A DNA stretch of 64,000 nucleotides. It comes from Desulforamulus ferrireducens (GTDB lineage: Bacteria > Bacillota > Desulfotomaculia > Desulfotomaculales > Desulfotomaculaceae). Position numbers and translations under genes: made by a program. Location of the stretch: NCBI RefSeq assembly GCF_002005145.1, contig NZ_CP019698.1:2542001-2606000 (forward strand). Direction: 5' to 3'. This document shows, piece after piece, positions 39,868 to 48,474 of the stretch (the stretch's first letter is position 1; each line of letters opens with the position of its first letter). Below the pieces are notes generated by a model. The model saw only the letters and a list, made by a program, of their open reading frames with translations. It was not told the origin of the DNA and searched no databases.

Positions 39868-41004
39868 TTGGCAAGGAAACAAGAGTTCTACAATAAGCAA
39901 CAATATTTTACAAGGAGATTTTCGATTAAAAAGAGAAATGAACTTGGTAATAACACATTGGGGGCAAACGGTTTGGAACACCCGGAAATGATGAATAAAT
40001 ATAAAGAGTTGTTAAAAATTAACGAAAAACTTACCCAGTTGCATTGGATTGTGGCACAGGTGGCTGGGGAGAACGACCTCAATACTATGCACAATTTAAT
40101 CCTTAATGGCTTTATGCAAATCGCGGAAGTTCCTGGTTGTCATTTTATCATCTTGGACGATAATGGTCAGCCCATTCACATGGTGAAAAGAAGCATTAAT
40201 GATAACCCCTTTATTTCTTGTGCGGCCTATCAAAAGATTCTTAAACATGTTAATACCATTGGCCTGCAGGATTTGTTTTTACCCGATACCCACTTTTGCA
40301 GGGATTGCCAGGGGGAATGCGGCTTAGCTATGTTGCAGATACTTCCCCTCTATAATAAGCATGGCAATCCCCTGGCAGTGCTGTTAGCCCAACACCAAAA
40401 CCATCCTAAAAAAAGTGAAGAAACCCAAATGATTTTGGAGTTATTCACCATTCAGGTAAGTTTGGCGTTAGAAAATGCTATGTTAAATAAAAAATTTGAG
40501 AACCTTTCCATCACCGATGCGCTAACTGGATTATATAATCACCGTTATTTTGCTGAAAGGTTGCAAAAGGAAATAAACCTGTGCAGTTTTATGCCCAAAC
40601 AGCTTTGTTTAATCATGCTGGATGTGGATAGGTTTAAAAATTACAACGACAGCTTTGGTCATCCAGCGGGTGATCAAGTATTAAAAATCATGAGTAGGAT
40701 CTTTATCAAAAACATTGGTCCTAAAGATGTGGTAGCCCGCTATGGCGGAGAGGAATTCGCTTTTATTCTGCCTGATACCACTCTCCAGGAGAGTATTTAC
40801 CGGGCTGAAAAAATCCGCTTTGCCGTGGAAAATACCGAGTTTCCTTACCGCCCGGTAACAGCTTCCCTGGGCATTGCTCACTACCCGGCGCACACTCTGC
40901 AAATCAATGAACTGTTGCAGTTAGCTGATAAAGCCCTGTATCAGGCCAAAGCCGCCGGTCGCAATCGGGTGGTGGTGGCATCGGAGATTGTGGACGGCTC
41001 TTGA
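39868..41004 (+). CDS. GGDEF diguanylate cyclase with N-terminal GAF-like sensor
   Basis: The protein makes cyclic di-GMP. The C-terminal half has the catalytic motif in 'VARYGGEEFAFILPDTTLQE' (GGEEF, about residue 292) after 'LDVDRFKNYNDSFGHPAGDQ'. No clear RxxD inhibitory site is seen before it. The N-terminal half (about 45-205) looks like a GAF domain and holds a cysteine cluster 'HFCRDCQGECGLAML' that might bind a metal or an Fe-S centre. The TTG at 39868 has no ribosome site; an in-frame ATT at 39925 lies 7 nt after AAGGAG, so the true start may be there. Confidence 0.88.
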   Translation: MARKQEFYNKQQYFTRRFSIKKRNELGNNTLGANGLEHPEMMNKYKELLKINEKLTQLHWIVAQVAGENDLNTMHNLILNGFMQIAEVPGCHFIILDDNGQPIHMVKRSINDNPFISCAAYQKILKHVNTIGLQDLFLPDTHFCRDCQGECGLAMLQILPLYNKHGNPLAVLLAQHQNHPKKSEETQMILELFTIQVSLALENAMLNKKFENLSITDALTGLYNHRYFAERLQKEINLCSFMPKQLCLIMLDVDRFKNYNDSFGHPAGDQVLKIMSRIFIKNIGPKDVVARYGGEEFAFILPDTTLQESIYRAEKIRFAVENTEFPYRPVTASLGIAHYPAHTLQINELLQLADKALYQAKAAGRNRVVVASEIVDGS

Positions 41005-41019
41005 GCTTGAGTGAATTAC

Positions 41020-41093
41020 AGCCGACGGCCGATGGCTGAAGGCCGATAGCCAATTTTTAAGCCATAGGCCCAAAAGCTGACAGCCCAATAATA
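41020..41093. repeat. GGCC-rich degenerate repeat, copy 1
   Basis: A tract of short GGCC-based units such as GACGGCCGATGGCTGAAGG and ends with GGCCCAAAAGCTG, just before the terminator at 41095. The same layout recurs at 49540-49645 and 57998-58059. No gene lies in it. Confidence 0.6.
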
Positions 41094-41094
41094 G

Positions 41095-41128
41095 GGGGGT
41101 ATCGCATTTACCGTTATGCGACACCCCC
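41095..41128. terminator. Terminator between the GGDEF gene and oppF
   Basis: GGGGGTATCGCAT (41095-41107) pairs with ATGCGACACCCCC (41116-41128), one wobble pair, with an 8-nt loop. T-runs are short on both sides. It lies between convergent genes. Confidence 0.7.
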
Positions 41129-41133
41129 TTTGC

Positions 41134-42108
41134 CTATACTTCCGACTCTACCAGGTGGCAGGCCACCCAGTGCCCGGGTTTAATACGTTTAAAAATTGGT
41201 TCTTGATGTCGGCAGATATCCTGAGCACAGTAGCAACGGGTATGGAAGCGACAGCCCTGGGGTGGGTTTACCGGGCTGGGTACGTCACCACTCAGGATAA
41301 TCCGCTCTTTTTTCACCCTTGGGTCTGGAATGGGCACAGCTGAAAGCAGCGCTTTGGTGTAGGGATGCAGCGGGTTTTGGTATAGTTCTTCATCCCCGGC
41401 CAGTTCCACCATTTTACCCAGATACATCACGCCAATACGGTTACTAACATGTTTGACAACATTAAGTCCGTGAGCAATAAATAAATAGGTCAGCCCAAAT
41501 TCCTGCTGTAGATCCTTTAATAGATTAAGCACCTGAGACTGGATAGACACGTCTAAGGCCGATACAGGCTCATCACAAATAATCAGCTTGGGATTGAGGG
41601 CCAATGCCCTGGCGATACCTACCCTTTGTCTTTGCCCGCCGCTGAATTCATGGGGATAGCGCCTGGCGTGGTAAGTTGCCAATCCCACACAGGAGAGCAA
41701 ATACTCAACTTTCTTTTGTATTTCCGGCCCTTGGGCCAGTTTATACAGTTTAATAGGTTCAGCGATGATATCTCCCACGGACATACGAGGGTTTAGTGAA
41801 GCATAGGGATCCTGAAAGATAATTTGCATATCCTTACGCAGCGCTCGCATTTCCGCAGCAGTAGCCTCAAAGACATTTTTCCCCTCAAACTCCACCACCC
41901 CGGCGGTGGGTTCCAAAAGTCTTAAAATCAAGCGTCCGGTGGTGGACTTGCCACAGCCGCTCTCTCCCACCAAGCCCAGGGTCTCCCCTTGACGGATGTC
42001 AAAGCTTAGACCATCCACGGCCTTCACCTGGCCAGCCTCTTTGCCCAGCATGCCACTGTTGATGGGAAAATATTTTGTCAGGTTACTAATATGCACCAAC
42101 GTAGACAT
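41134..42108 (-). CDS. oppF: OppF, peptide ABC transporter ATPase
   Basis: OppF is one of the two ATPases of an oligo- or dipeptide importer. The 324-residue product has Walker A 'GLVGESGCGKSTTGRLILRL', the ABC signature 'HEFSGGQRQRVGIARALAL', Walker B 'LIICDEPVSALD' and the C-terminal oligopeptide/dipeptide extension with Cys residues ('GCRFHTRCYCAQDIC'), which may hold an Fe-S cluster. Its ATG overlaps the oppD stop (TAATG). Confidence 0.94.
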   Translation of the reverse strand: MSTLVHISNLTKYFPINSGMLGKEAGQVKAVDGLSFDIRQGETLGLVGESGCGKSTTGRLILRLLEPTAGVVEFEGKNVFEATAAEMRALRKDMQIIFQDPYASLNPRMSVGDIIAEPIKLYKLAQGPEIQKKVEYLLSCVGLATYHARRYPHEFSGGQRQRVGIARALALNPKLIICDEPVSALDVSIQSQVLNLLKDLQQEFGLTYLFIAHGLNVVKHVSNRIGVMYLGKMVELAGDEELYQNPLHPYTKALLSAVPIPDPRVKKERIILSGDVPSPVNPPQGCRFHTRCYCAQDICRHQEPIFKRIKPGHWVACHLVESEV

Positions 42109-43091
42109 TATAGCTTACCCCCTTCGTAGAGCCAGCAGCTCACGCGGCGGCCGGGCGATATTTCCCTCAGCACAGGCCGCTCCACATGGCAGCGGGGCGT
42201 AGCCTCCGGACAACGGGGAGCAAAGGCACAACCCACCGGCAGGTTGGTTAAGGGGGGCACCATACCCTCAATCATATATAGTTTTTCCTGCTTACTGTTG
42301 ATATGGGGAATGGATTTCAGCAGCCCTCTGGTGTAGGGATGCAATGGTTCGTCAAAAAGTTCCAGCACCGGTGCTTCTTCCACCAGCTTACCGCAGTACA
42401 TCACCACCGCCCGGTCCGCCACCTCTGCCACCACAGCTAAATCGTGGGTAATCATAATAATGGCCGTACCCATTTGTTCCTTTAGTTCCAACATGAGATC
42501 AAGGATTTGGGCCTGGATGGTCACATCCAGGGCGGTGGTCGGCTCATCTGCGATGAGTAATTCCGGGCGGCAGCACAGGGCCATGGCGATCATCACCCTT
42601 TGGCGCATACCCCCACTCATTTGGTGGGGAAAGTCGTGCACTCTTTTTTCCGGTGAAGGAATACCGGTTAACCGCAGCATCTCGATGCTCTTTTCCAAAG
42701 CATCCTTTTTATTTAATCCCTGGTGAATCATCAGAGATTCGGAAATCTGATGCCCCACCCGAAAGACCGGGTTAAGGCTGGTCATGGGCTCCTGGAAAAT
42801 CATAGAGATTCGGTTGCCCCGAATATCTCGCATTTCCTTTTCCGTCTTCTTGAGGAGATCCTGCCCATTGTACAGTATTTCTCCCCCCACAATACGTCCC
42901 GGGGGATTGGGAATAAGGCGCATAATGGATGTGGCGGTAATGCTCTTGCCACTGCCAGACTCTCCCACCACTGCCAGAGTTTCACCCCTATTAAGGTGAA
43001 AACTCACACCATCCACCGCGGGTACCACACCATCCTCCAGGAAAAAGTGGGTCTTTAAATCCTTTACTTGTAATAGTGTTTGTGATGACAT
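42108..43091 (-). CDS. oppD: OppD, peptide ABC transporter ATPase
   Basis: OppD pairs with OppF. The 327-residue product has Walker A '[20 protein letters not shown]', signature '[20 protein letters not shown]', Walker B '[20 protein letters not shown]', and the C-terminal '[15 protein letters not shown]' extension. ATG 43091 follows TAGGAGGTG; the frame runs further upstream to 43277, but that part lies inside oppC and is not coding. Confidence 0.94.
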   Translation of the reverse strand: MSSQTLLQVKDLKTHFFLEDGVVPAVDGVSFHLNRGETLAVVGESGSGKSITATSIMRLIPNPPGRIVGGEILYNGQDLLKKTEKEMRDIRGNRISMIFQEPMTSLNPVFRVGHQISESLMIHQGLNKKDALEKSIEMLRLTGIPSPEKRVHDFPHQMSGGMRQRVMIAMALCCRPELLIADEPTTALDVTIQAQILDLMLELKEQMGTAIIMITHDLAVVAEVADRAVVMYCGKLVEEAPVLELFDEPLHPYTRGLLKSIPHINSKQEKLYMIEGMVPPLTNLPVGCAFAPRCPEATPRCHVERPVLREISPGRRVSCWLYEGGKL

Positions 43092-43104
43092 TGATACCCA
43101 CCTC

Positions 43105-44004
43105 CTAGCGGCGCAACCGCGGATCCAGCGCATCCCTGAGGCCGTCCCCAAACAGGTTAAAGGCCATAACAGTGAGGGTAATGGCGATACCAGGGAAGAA
43201 CACCAGATGCGGTGCATTAAACATATAGCTACGTCCACTACCCAACATGGTACCCCATTCGGCATAGGGTGGTACAACTCCCAGGCCTAAGAATCCCAGT
43301 GCCGCGGTTTCCAAAATGGCAGTGGAGATACCCAGGGTGGCCCGCACAATAATGGGAGCCATGACGTTGGGCAGGATATGTTTAAAGATAATTTGCAAAT
43401 CGTTATTACCGATGGCCCGGGCAGCCTGGACATATTCGTTTTCCTTCACGGATAACACGGAACCTCGCACAATCCGGGCATATTCAGGTATGGACACAAT
43501 TCCAATGGCAATAATGGCGTTTTCTACCCCCCGGCCCAACACCGCCATCAAGGCTATGGCCAACAAAATAGACGGGAAGGCCAGCATGATATCCATGAAG
43601 CGCATAATGATAATATCGATGCGGCCGCCGTAGTAACCGGCCAGGGAACCAACCACCATGCCCACCGATAGGGCTATGCCCACGGCAATAAGACCAACTT
43701 TGAGGGAGATTCTGGCCCCGTAGATAATACGGCTAAGAATATCCCGGCCTAATTCATCGTTGCCCAATAGATGTTCGCCGCTGGGCCCGGCCAGGGCCTT
43801 AGGCATTTCACTGTAGTAGGGGTCATAGGGGGCAACCAGGGGGGCAAAAATGGCCACAAAGGTCAGGGCAAGCAAAAATACCAAACTGACCATGGCCAGT
43901 CTGTTCTTACGTAATCGGCGCCAAAAATCGGCCACCGGAGAATAGGCCTGCTCCGCAGACTCTGCAACAGAGGCGGATGCTTGAACTTGCTGCATAGAGT
44001 TCAT
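43105..44004 (-). CDS. oppC: OppC, peptide ABC transporter permease
   Basis: OppC is one of two membrane subunits. The 299-residue product has a first membrane helix near residue 37, the conserved '[20 protein letters not shown]' after it, six helices in all, and the EAA-like loop '[20 protein letters not shown]'. It follows oppB after a 78-nt gap that holds a GGCC-rich repeat fragment. Confidence 0.95.
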   Translation of the reverse strand: MNSMQQVQASASVAESAEQAYSPVADFWRRLRKNRLAMVSLVFLLALTFVAIFAPLVAPYDPYYSEMPKALAGPSGEHLLGNDELGRDILSRIIYGARISLKVGLIAVGIALSVGMVVGSLAGYYGGRIDIIIMRFMDIMLAFPSILLAIALMAVLGRGVENAIIAIGIVSIPEYARIVRGSVLSVKENEYVQAARAIGNNDLQIIFKHILPNVMAPIIVRATLGISTAILETAALGFLGLGVVPPYAEWGTMLGSGRSYMFNAPHLVFFPGIAITLTVMAFNLFGDGLRDALDPRLRR

Positions 44005-44082
44005 CCTCTCGGGTATAACTTTAAGTCGGTCTGTCGGCCTTTGCCAACCAAGCCAAAAAGCCGCCAGGCCGATGGCTATTTC
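44005..44082. repeat. GGCC-rich repeat fragment between oppB and oppC
   Basis: The gap contains GTCGGCC, GCCAGGCCGATGGC and related units like those of the other GGCC repeats, but without the terminator hairpin. It may be an eroded copy. Confidence 0.35.
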
Positions 44083-45087
44083 TTAGGAGTACTTAATCCT
44101 CGGATCAAGGTAAGCGTAGAGAATATCCACAATCAGATTCACCACTACAAACACCGTGGCTACCATGATCACGCCGCCTTGCACCACCGGGAAGTCGCCG
44201 GCCAGGATGGCATTGACAATAAAACTACCAATGCCCGGCCAGGAAAATACCGTTTCTGTTAATACCGCACCACCCAGCAAAGAGCCCATTTGCAAGCCAA
44301 TAACAGTAATCACCGGAATCAAAGCATTGCGCAGGGCGTGTTTAAAGATTACCACAGACTCCACCAGCCCTTTGGAACGAGCGGTACGAATGTAATCCTG
44401 GCGAATTACCTCCAGCATGGTGGAGCGGGTCATCCGGGCAATAATAGCCATGGAATAGGAAGCCAGGGCCACTGCTGGTAAAACTAAATGGCTAACCGCC
44501 GACTTAAAGGCTTCCCAGTTGCCGGTGAGTATACTATCGATCAGGTAAAAATTAGTAATGGTGGACGGTTCCATACCCACCGCGATACGACCTGACACTG
44601 GCAGCCAGCCAAGGGTGACAGAGAATAGGATAATTAGCATAAGGCCTAGCCAGAAGATGGGCATGGAAACACCCAACAGAGCACCTACCATGCTCAGGTA
44701 GTCGAAAATGGAGTACTGCTTGACAGCAGAGATTACACCTACTGTCACACCTACCACAGTGGCAATGAGCATAGCCGCAAAGGCCAGTTCAATGGTGGCC
44801 GGGAAGCGAGTCAATAATTCCTCGGTAACAGGCGAACGGGTCATCAGGGACATACCAAAATCCCCTTGCAAAATCTGGCTCAAAAATATGCCAAATTGAA
44901 CATATAAAGGTTTGTTAAAGCCCAGTTCTTCTCTCAGGGCAGCAACCTGTTCTGCGGTAGCGTGCTGGCCCAGCATCATGGCCGCCGGATCAGCCGTGAA
45001 AAGGTGCAGTACTAAAAAGACAAACAGGCTAACCCCAAAGAGCACCGGGATAAGCAGCAATAGCCTTTTAATGATATACTTCAGCAT
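44083..45087 (-). CDS. oppB: OppB, peptide ABC transporter permease
   Basis: OppB is the other membrane subunit. The 334-residue product has a first helix at about 10-28 ('LLLLIPVLFGVSLFVFLVLH'), the family loop 'LREELGFNKPLYVQFGIFLS', five further helices, and 'TARSKGLVESVVIFKHALRN' as the coupling loop. Order oppA-B-C-D-F is standard. Confidence 0.95.
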   Translation of the reverse strand: MLKYIIKRLLLLIPVLFGVSLFVFLVLHLFTADPAAMMLGQHATAEQVAALREELGFNKPLYVQFGIFLSQILQGDFGMSLMTRSPVTEELLTRFPATIELAFAAMLIATVVGVTVGVISAVKQYSIFDYLSMVGALLGVSMPIFWLGLMLIILFSVTLGWLPVSGRIAVGMEPSTITNFYLIDSILTGNWEAFKSAVSHLVLPAVALASYSMAIIARMTRSTMLEVIRQDYIRTARSKGLVESVVIFKHALRNALIPVITVIGLQMGSLLGGAVLTETVFSWPGIGSFIVNAILAGDFPVVQGGVIMVATVFVVVNLIVDILYAYLDPRIKYS

Positions 45088-45153
45088 GACAATCCCTCTT
45101 TCTGTTTCAGGGGGTAAAATGCAAAATCTTCCACGTTACCATAAACATGAAGA

Positions 45154-45182
45154 CACGAATATGGCCCTGGGCCATATTCGTG
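45154..45182 (-). other. Intercistronic hairpin between oppA and oppB
   Basis: CACGAATATGGCC (45154-45166) and GGCCATATTCGTG (45170-45182) form a perfect 13-bp stem with a 3-nt loop, without a T-run. It probably protects the oppA mRNA or lowers downstream expression, as is common after binding-protein genes. Confidence 0.75.
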
Positions 45183-45211
45183 CTTTGATGTAAGGTGCAA
45201 GTTAAGCGTTA

Positions 45212-46795
45212 CTACTTAATATCCACTTTATGGAAGTAAATAACACCTACGGGGTGCAGGTCGAAGCCTTCTACGTTCTTACTTACCGCAGCCATGTCTT
45301 TGCTGTGGCCCAGGAATACCCAAGGAGCTTCAGCTTGTACAATCTTTTGCAGTTCGCTGTAGTAAGCGTTACGCTCTTCTTGGTTCTGAGCAGTACGTGC
45401 CTTCACCAGCAGTTCGTCAACCTGCTTATTGGAGTATTTAGCAGCGTTCAGAGTGCTCTTAATTTCCTTGGTTTCCAACAGGGATAAGAAGTTATCCGGG
45501 TCACCGTTGTCACCGATCCAACCATAAAGCATGAAGTCACCGGCTTCAACAACCTCAGGGGTGTAAATTTCTTTGTACTCTTTCCAGGGATAAGTCTTAA
45601 TTTCAACTTCAATACCTACTTTACGCAGGTCAGCCTGAATGGCGGCAGCCAGTTTATCACCACCAACCGGGTTGTAAGGACGAACGGTGGAATAGGTAAG
45701 CAGGGTTACTTTTAAACCATTGGCATAACCGGCTTCCGCCAGCAGTTGCTTGGCTTTTTCAGGGTTATACTCAGGAGCTTGCAGGCTCTTATCATGACCT
45801 GGCATAAAGGAAGGCAGCATACTGTTGGGTAGTTCGGCCAAGCCCTGATACAGGAAGTTAATTAAGTTTTCACGGTTAATGGCATGGCTTACGGCCAGAC
45901 GTACTTTGGGATCATCAAAGGGCTTCTTGTTGGTAAAGAAAGCCAGATAGTTAATGTTCATACCAGGGTTTTTGATAACGTTAAGTCCAGCTTCTTCCAG
46001 CATCTTGACATCGTTAGGGTCCACACCGTTCATAGCCTGGATAGAACCGGTTCTTAACTCACTGGCACGCACAGAGTTTTCTTTAATAAATTTGTATACC
46101 AGCTTGTCCAGCTTGGGAGCACCATCCCAATACTCTTTGTTGGCTTCCAGCACAATTTGCTGGCCCTTCTTCCATTCCACAAACTTGAAGGGACCGGTAC
46201 CTACAGGATTTTCAATAAACCTATCGCCATATTTTTCAACAGCAGCGGGGCTAACAATGGGAGCAGCCAGTGCCATGGCTAAGTTAGCCAGGAAAGGAGC
46301 ATAAGGCTCACTTAAAATAAACTTAACGGTATAATCGTCAACCTTCTCTACCTTTTCTACCGGACCAAAGGTGAAGGAAGCATAGGGCATATCATCGGTA
46401 CGTTGGGGAGGTAATTGACGGTTAACACTAAAGACCACTGCATCGGCGTTAAAGGGGGTACCATCATGGAATTTTACGCCTTGGCGCAGCTTAAAGGTCC
46501 ATTCCTTGCCATCCGGGGAGGAACTCCACTCGGTTGCCAGTGCTGGTTCAATTTCGGTACTGCCGGCTTTATAACGTACAAGTCCATCATAAATATTAAC
46601 AATGGGGTTGGCAGATTCGCCATCATCCACAAAGGCAGGATCTAAGCCTCTGGGATCAGAGCCTTGGGCAAAAACAAAAACTTTGGGTTTGGTGTTGTCA
46701 GCGGCCTTTTCTTTGTCACCACCGCCGCAGCCAACCAGGGCCAGTGCCAGTAAAGATACCAGCATTAGCAACAAAAGACTCTTCCTACGTAACAT
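45212..46795 (-). CDS. oppA: OppA-type peptide-binding lipoprotein
   Basis: This is the extracytoplasmic binding protein of the importer. The 527-residue product has a lipoprotein signal peptide with lipobox 'LALVGC' (Cys about residue 23), and family motifs 'YDGLVRYKAGSTEIEPALAT', 'FKLRQGVKFHDGTPFNADAV' and 'EYWDGAPKLDKLVYKFI'. The substrate (oligo-, dipeptide or metal complex) cannot be told. ATG 46795 follows AGGAGAT; the frame continues upstream to 46852 without support. Confidence 0.93.
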   Translation of the reverse strand: MLRRKSLLLLMLVSLLALALVGCGGGDKEKAADNTKPKVFVFAQGSDPRGLDPAFVDDGESANPIVNIYDGLVRYKAGSTEIEPALATEWSSSPDGKEWTFKLRQGVKFHDGTPFNADAVVFSVNRQLPPQRTDDMPYASFTFGPVEKVEKVDDYTVKFILSEPYAPFLANLAMALAAPIVSPAAVEKYGDRFIENPVGTGPFKFVEWKKGQQIVLEANKEYWDGAPKLDKLVYKFIKENSVRASELRTGSIQAMNGVDPNDVKMLEEAGLNVIKNPGMNINYLAFFTNKKPFDDPKVRLAVSHAINRENLINFLYQGLAELPNSMLPSFMPGHDKSLQAPEYNPEKAKQLLAEAGYANGLKVTLLTYSTVRPYNPVGGDKLAAAIQADLRKVGIEVEIKTYPWKEYKEIYTPEVVEAGDFMLYGWIGDNGDPDNFLSLLETKEIKSTLNAAKYSNKQVDELLVKARTAQNQEERNAYYSELQKIVQAEAPWVFLGHSKDMAAVSKNVEGFDLHPVGVIYFHKVDIK

Positions 46796-46921
46796 CAATT
46801 GGCATCTCCTCTCCGTTTTAAGCTCAAAAAAAATTCCGATGCCCTCCGTCAAAGGTCCACCGGAAAGTTCAGTAACTAATTCTACAAAAAACTCAATTTT
46901 CCTTTAAATTTTCAGCAATAT

Positions 46922-46951
46922 ATTGTATACATCTTTGCACATTATTGTAAA
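46922..46951 (-). promoter_or_regulatory. SigA-like promoter of the opp operon
   Basis: The minus strand reads TTTACA (46951-46946), 18 nt, TACAAT (46927-46922), a good vegetative promoter. It lies about 130 nt upstream of oppA, leaving a leader of about 120 nt. Confidence 0.5.
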
Positions 46952-47055
46952 AACATATAGTCAATTGTATAATTATACCGTTAGGCTAATTTACATGAAT
47001 GTTATCTCTCCGCTTGGGCAAAATAAAATTATCCTGAGCATGGGAGGTGAATTAA

Positions 47056-47205
47056 ATGCCTAACATTAAATGCACCGTTACTGAGTGTGCTTATAACTCC
47101 AACGTTATGTGTGACGCACCAATGATTCAGGTGAATCATAGCCAATCCGAGCAGTCCAGCACCTCTGAAGAAACTCAATGCGATACCTTTAAGCCGAAAT
47201 CATAA
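47056..47205 (+). CDS. DUF1540-type small cysteine protein
   Basis: The 49-residue product 'MPNIKCTVTECAYNSNVMCD' plus 'APMIQVNHSQSEQSSTSEET' and a final 'QCDTFKPKS' follows the DUF1540 pattern (C-x4-C-x-Y-N-x4-C-x-A...C-x-x-F). This family is common in spore-formers; the cysteines probably bind a metal. Function unknown. ATG at 47056 follows GGGAGGTGA. A strong terminator follows. Confidence 0.85.
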   Translation: MPNIKCTVTECAYNSNVMCDAPMIQVNHSQSEQSSTSEETQCDTFKPKS

Positions 47206-47215
47206 ATTTTTCCCG

Positions 47216-47241
47216 GGAGCCAGCAAAAATTAGCTGGCTCC
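47216..47241 (+). terminator. Terminator of the DUF1540 gene
   Basis: GGAGCCAGC (47216-47224) and GCTGGCTCC (47233-47241) form a perfect 9-bp stem with an 8-nt loop, followed by TTTCTTT. Confidence 0.9.
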
Positions 47242-47313
47242 TTTCTTTATTGGCACCTTTTTACAATCCCTTCAATAAAATATAGCAAATCCTGATAGGA
47301 GGTTTGATATTGT

Positions 47314-47739
47314 ATGAATGAAAAAATGGGAGTTCAGGGCATGAGCCACCACACCATGCCTACGATGGTTGCTCCAAACTTTATGCAACGCCTTTGTCAG
47401 TTGCTGGGCCAGCGGGTCAATGTTTATCTTAATTGTGAAGGTTGCACTGCCCCCCTCACCGGTACCCTGCATGCTGTTGGCCAGGACTATCTGGAGCTCA
47501 CAAACGGTACACAGACCAATGCTCAGGTAACCATTGTACCTCTCTGGAATGTTTGTGCTGTCAATGTTGCCGGCTCCATGGATCAAATTTGCCCAGCCCC
47601 CACTAATCCTCCGGGAAGCATTACCGGTGGCATGGGTGGTATGACCCCGGGCTGCCCCAAGCCTGGTGGAGATTGCCCTCCCATGGGTTTTATGCCCGGC
47701 AGTCCCTTTATGGGTATGGATGCTAAAAAGGAAGAATAG
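47314..47739 (+). CDS. DUF2642-like protein with Gly/Pro/Met-rich tail
   Basis: The 141-residue product has a core 'FMQRLCQLLGQRVNVYLNCE' and 'GTLHAVGQDYLELTN' followed by 'VTIVPLWNVCAVNV', the layout of small SH3/Sm-like spore proteins (DUF2642 type). The last 45 residues are rich in Gly, Pro, Met and Cys ('GGMGGMTPGCPKPGGDCPPM'), as in coat proteins. A spore coat or cortex role is likely but not shown. ATG follows AGGAGG. Confidence 0.65.
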   Translation: MNEKMGVQGMSHHTMPTMVAPNFMQRLCQLLGQRVNVYLNCEGCTAPLTGTLHAVGQDYLELTNGTQTNAQVTIVPLWNVCAVNVAGSMDQICPAPTNPPGSITGGMGGMTPGCPKPGGDCPPMGFMPGSPFMGMDAKKEE

Positions 47740-47744
47740 AATTA

Positions 47745-47791
47745 AGCCACAAAAATAAGCCGTCCTGCGTTGACGGCTTATTTTTGTGGCT
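47745..47791. terminator. Bidirectional terminator, 20-bp stem
   Basis: A perfect 20-bp inverted repeat (47745-47764 with 47772-47791) around a 7-nt loop lies between two convergent genes, with A/T-rich stem ends. Its 3' arm is also the last codons of the minus-strand lipoprotein gene. Confidence 0.9.
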
Positions 47792-48203
47792 GTGGTTTTT
47801 CTAAAAAGCGCAAGGTAATAATCTTTGCTTCGGAGGTTATTACAGGGATTTCTGTCTTACCATATTCAAAGGTACTGTCAAAACTTAATACCTGTCCCGG
47901 TTCCAGCCGCTTCCCCTGGGCAAGGAGAAGATTTCTCGTATCAAAAACCCCATTATCACCGTTGAGGATAATCTGGGCTTCGATGGCGGTTACCGGATAG
48001 TCGGAGGTGTTTTTAACTGTACCGTTAACTCTGAGCCAACTACTTTCTTGATGACCAACAGCAGCATCAATCTTGACTTTGCTAATGACCTTATCCAAGG
48101 TAACAGGTTGCTCAGTTGTAGTTTTCTTAAACAGATTGCAGCCTTGCAGCAAGGTGGCAGTAATTAATAATAATGCCAGTAGAATTAATTTGGTATTTCT
48201 CAC
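47778..48203 (-). CDS. Small lipoprotein, FxLYD-like domain
   Basis: The product has a signal peptide with lipobox 'LLQGC' (Cys about residue 22), then a single beta-sandwich domain: 'KVKIDAAVGHQESSWLRVNG', 'TVKNTSDYPVTAIEAQIILN', 'LEPGQVLSFDSTFEYGK'. The 'GTVKNTS' pattern is typical of FxLYD/DUF3426-like domains outside the membrane. GTG 48203 follows GGGGG by about 6 nt; ATG 48227 has no site. Confidence 0.75.
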   Translation of the reverse strand: MRNTKLILLALLLITATLLQGCNLFKKTTTEQPVTLDKVISKVKIDAAVGHQESSWLRVNGTVKNTSDYPVTAIEAQIILNGDNGVFDTRNLLLAQGKRLEPGQVLSFDSTFEYGKTEIPVITSEAKIITLRFLEKPQPQK

Positions 48204-48280
48204 CAAAATCCCCCCTGGCCTTATCATATCATAATAAATACGCCACGAGGGGAGTTTTTTAGGGGGTACTAATAAACTTA

Positions 48281-48409
48281 TTAAAATTTTCTTGGGTTGT
48301 AGTAGGGTGCCAGACCGCTGAAGGCCCCATGTTGATGCATCATGCCGTTAAGGTGCCGCTGGCTTGTGAGATACAATGCCTTACCAGAATATTTTCTACG
48401 CAGGTTCAT
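48281..48409 (-). CDS. Unannotated 42-residue basic protein
   Basis: ATG at 48409 follows a strong TAGGAGGTG site, and the 42-residue product 'MNLRRKYSGKALYLTSQRHL' plus 'NGMMHQHGAFSGLAPYYNPR' and 'KF' is rich in Arg, His and Tyr. I do not recognise it. It sits among spore-type small proteins, so a spore role is possible. It is too short for many gene finders. Confidence 0.6.
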   Translation of the reverse strand: MNLRRKYSGKALYLTSQRHLNGMMHQHGAFSGLAPYYNPRKF

Positions 48410-48474
48410 GTCCACTCACCTCCTACACCCTTTTCTTTAGCTTAACCAGGATTGGCTGTCAAGATGTAGTAATC

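Noticed and set aside
42900-43277. Long N-terminal extension of oppD
   Set aside because: It lies inside oppC in another frame and shows no ABC features; ATG 43091 has a strong ribosome site.
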